From the NCBI GenBank assembly GCA_019242065.1, contig JAFAWJ010000188.1, forward strand, positions 1 through 6,353: DNA of 6,353 bases, given 5' to 3'. Each line of letters begins with the position of its first letter. Position 1 is the stretch's first letter. Positions 5,934 to 6,353 of this stretch are shown in pieces. Below the pieces are notes generated by a model. It saw nothing but the letters and a program-made list of their open reading frames with translations. It did no database searches and had not been told where the DNA came from. A program made the position numbers and the translations under genes. This DNA is from Chloroflexota bacterium (lineage in GTDB: Bacteria > Chloroflexota > UBA6077 > CF-72).

Positions 5934-6353
5934 TCAGGCAGTGACCTGGCTGTCCTGGGCGGGGGCGCCCGCGAAGGTCTGGAGCTGGCGCAACTGATCC
6001 CAGGTGGCGTGGTCGTTGACCGTGGGCACGTTCAGGCACATGCGGCCCTCGTCGACTTTGAGGATGCCCTGACGGATGCGGATGTTGATCGGACACTGCT
6101 GCGCGCACGCGGGGCCGGTGCCCTCCAGCCCCGATTGGGTGCCGTCGCGCCAGTAGCACAGGTCGCACTTGGTGAAGTTGTCCTTCACCGGGTCATACGA
6201 AATGCGCGACTCCTGCCCAAAAACCAGCTCGTTGGTGGCGGAAGACTCGGGTGACGTTGGAAAGATGCATGCTTCCGCGCACCGATTGCAGGCGACGCAG
6301 ACGTCCTCGCGGATATAGCGCGCACCGGAAGTTGGCTCCACCCGCAAGGCGTT
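5934..6353 (-). CDS. 4Fe-4S cluster iron-sulfur subunit (NrfC/FdnH-like), 5' end outside window
   Basis: An electron-transfer subunit of a membrane redox complex, linking a catalytic subunit to the cytochrome b. The frame is open to the window edge, so the N-terminus is missing. Counting from the in-frame TTG at 6345-6347 as residue 1, the visible cysteines are C17, C20, C23 and C27 (CxxCxxCxxxC), then C61, C64, C81 and C85 (CxxC-x16-CxxxCP). There is also a lone C104. Together these can hold two 4Fe-4S clusters. In four-cluster NrfC/FdnH/DmsB proteins this pair resembles the third and fourth cysteine groups, so two more groups may lie upstream. The fourth Cys of the first group is followed by Ile-Phe-Pro rather than directly by Pro. 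The C-terminal stretch after about 105 has no membrane anchor. The catalytic molybdenum/tungsten subunit is not in view, so the substrate (formate or another) is unknown. Confidence 0.82.
   Translation of the reverse strand, partial: NALRVEPTSGARYIREDVCVACNRCAEACIFPTSPESSATNELVFGQESRISYDPVKDNFTKCDLCYWRDGTQSGLEGTGPACAQQCPINIRIRQGILKVDEGRMCLNVPTVNDHATWDQLRQLQTFAGAPAQDSQVTA

Noticed and set aside
1..6353. Mobile elements, CRISPR arrays, tRNA or rRNA genes
   Set aside because: No regularly spaced direct repeats, transposase or integrase motifs, or cloverleaf-like segments were seen on either strand.

Overview
The window is GC-rich (roughly 60-65% by eye). It reads like a piece of a free-living bacterium, most probably a member of the Chloroflexota. 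Two things point that way. The first is a Tat-exported lipoprotein binding protein with a long Ala/Pro/Thr linker after the lipobox. The second is a secreted beta-rich protein of a type I associate with that phylum. GTG and TTG starts are frequent. No RNA gene, CRISPR array, transposase or phage gene was seen. The taxonomic call is an inference.

Layout. (1) Positions 8-831, plus strand: a secreted protein whose reading frame appears to have lost one base near 637, so its second domain is scrambled. (2) 842-2650, plus: a complete substrate-binding lipoprotein of an ABC sugar importer (LplA/LipO-like), with no permease or ATPase gene in view. (3) 2651-2773: a convergent spacer packed with hairpins, acting as a terminator region and possibly a dispersed palindromic repeat. 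(4) 2774-3631, minus: an inositol-monophosphatase-family protein whose central metal-binding Asp is replaced by Cys. (5) 3632-3662: a 31-base divergent promoter region with overlapping -10 candidates on the two strands. (6) 3663-4521, plus: two overlapping genes. The first looks like a stand-alone mannitol-type PTS IIB fold with an altered phosphate loop; the second is a helical protein I do not recognise. (7) 4522-4697: a convergent spacer with nothing convincing. (8) 4698-6353, minus: an operon running iron-sulfur subunit (5' end outside the window), cytochrome b subunit of the formate dehydrogenase gamma type, then a 72-residue two-helix membrane protein translationally coupled to it.

How the genes work together. 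The clearest functional unit is the minus-strand redox operon. The ferredoxin-like subunit would pass electrons from an unseen catalytic subunit, presumably encoded further upstream, to the diheme cytochrome b and on to the quinone pool. The binding protein supplies carbohydrate capture. The IMPase-like gene and the IIB-like/helical pair share a tiny divergent promoter region and could be co-regulated. Both encode proteins with a recognisable fold but a changed active site, which makes this the part most worth a second look.
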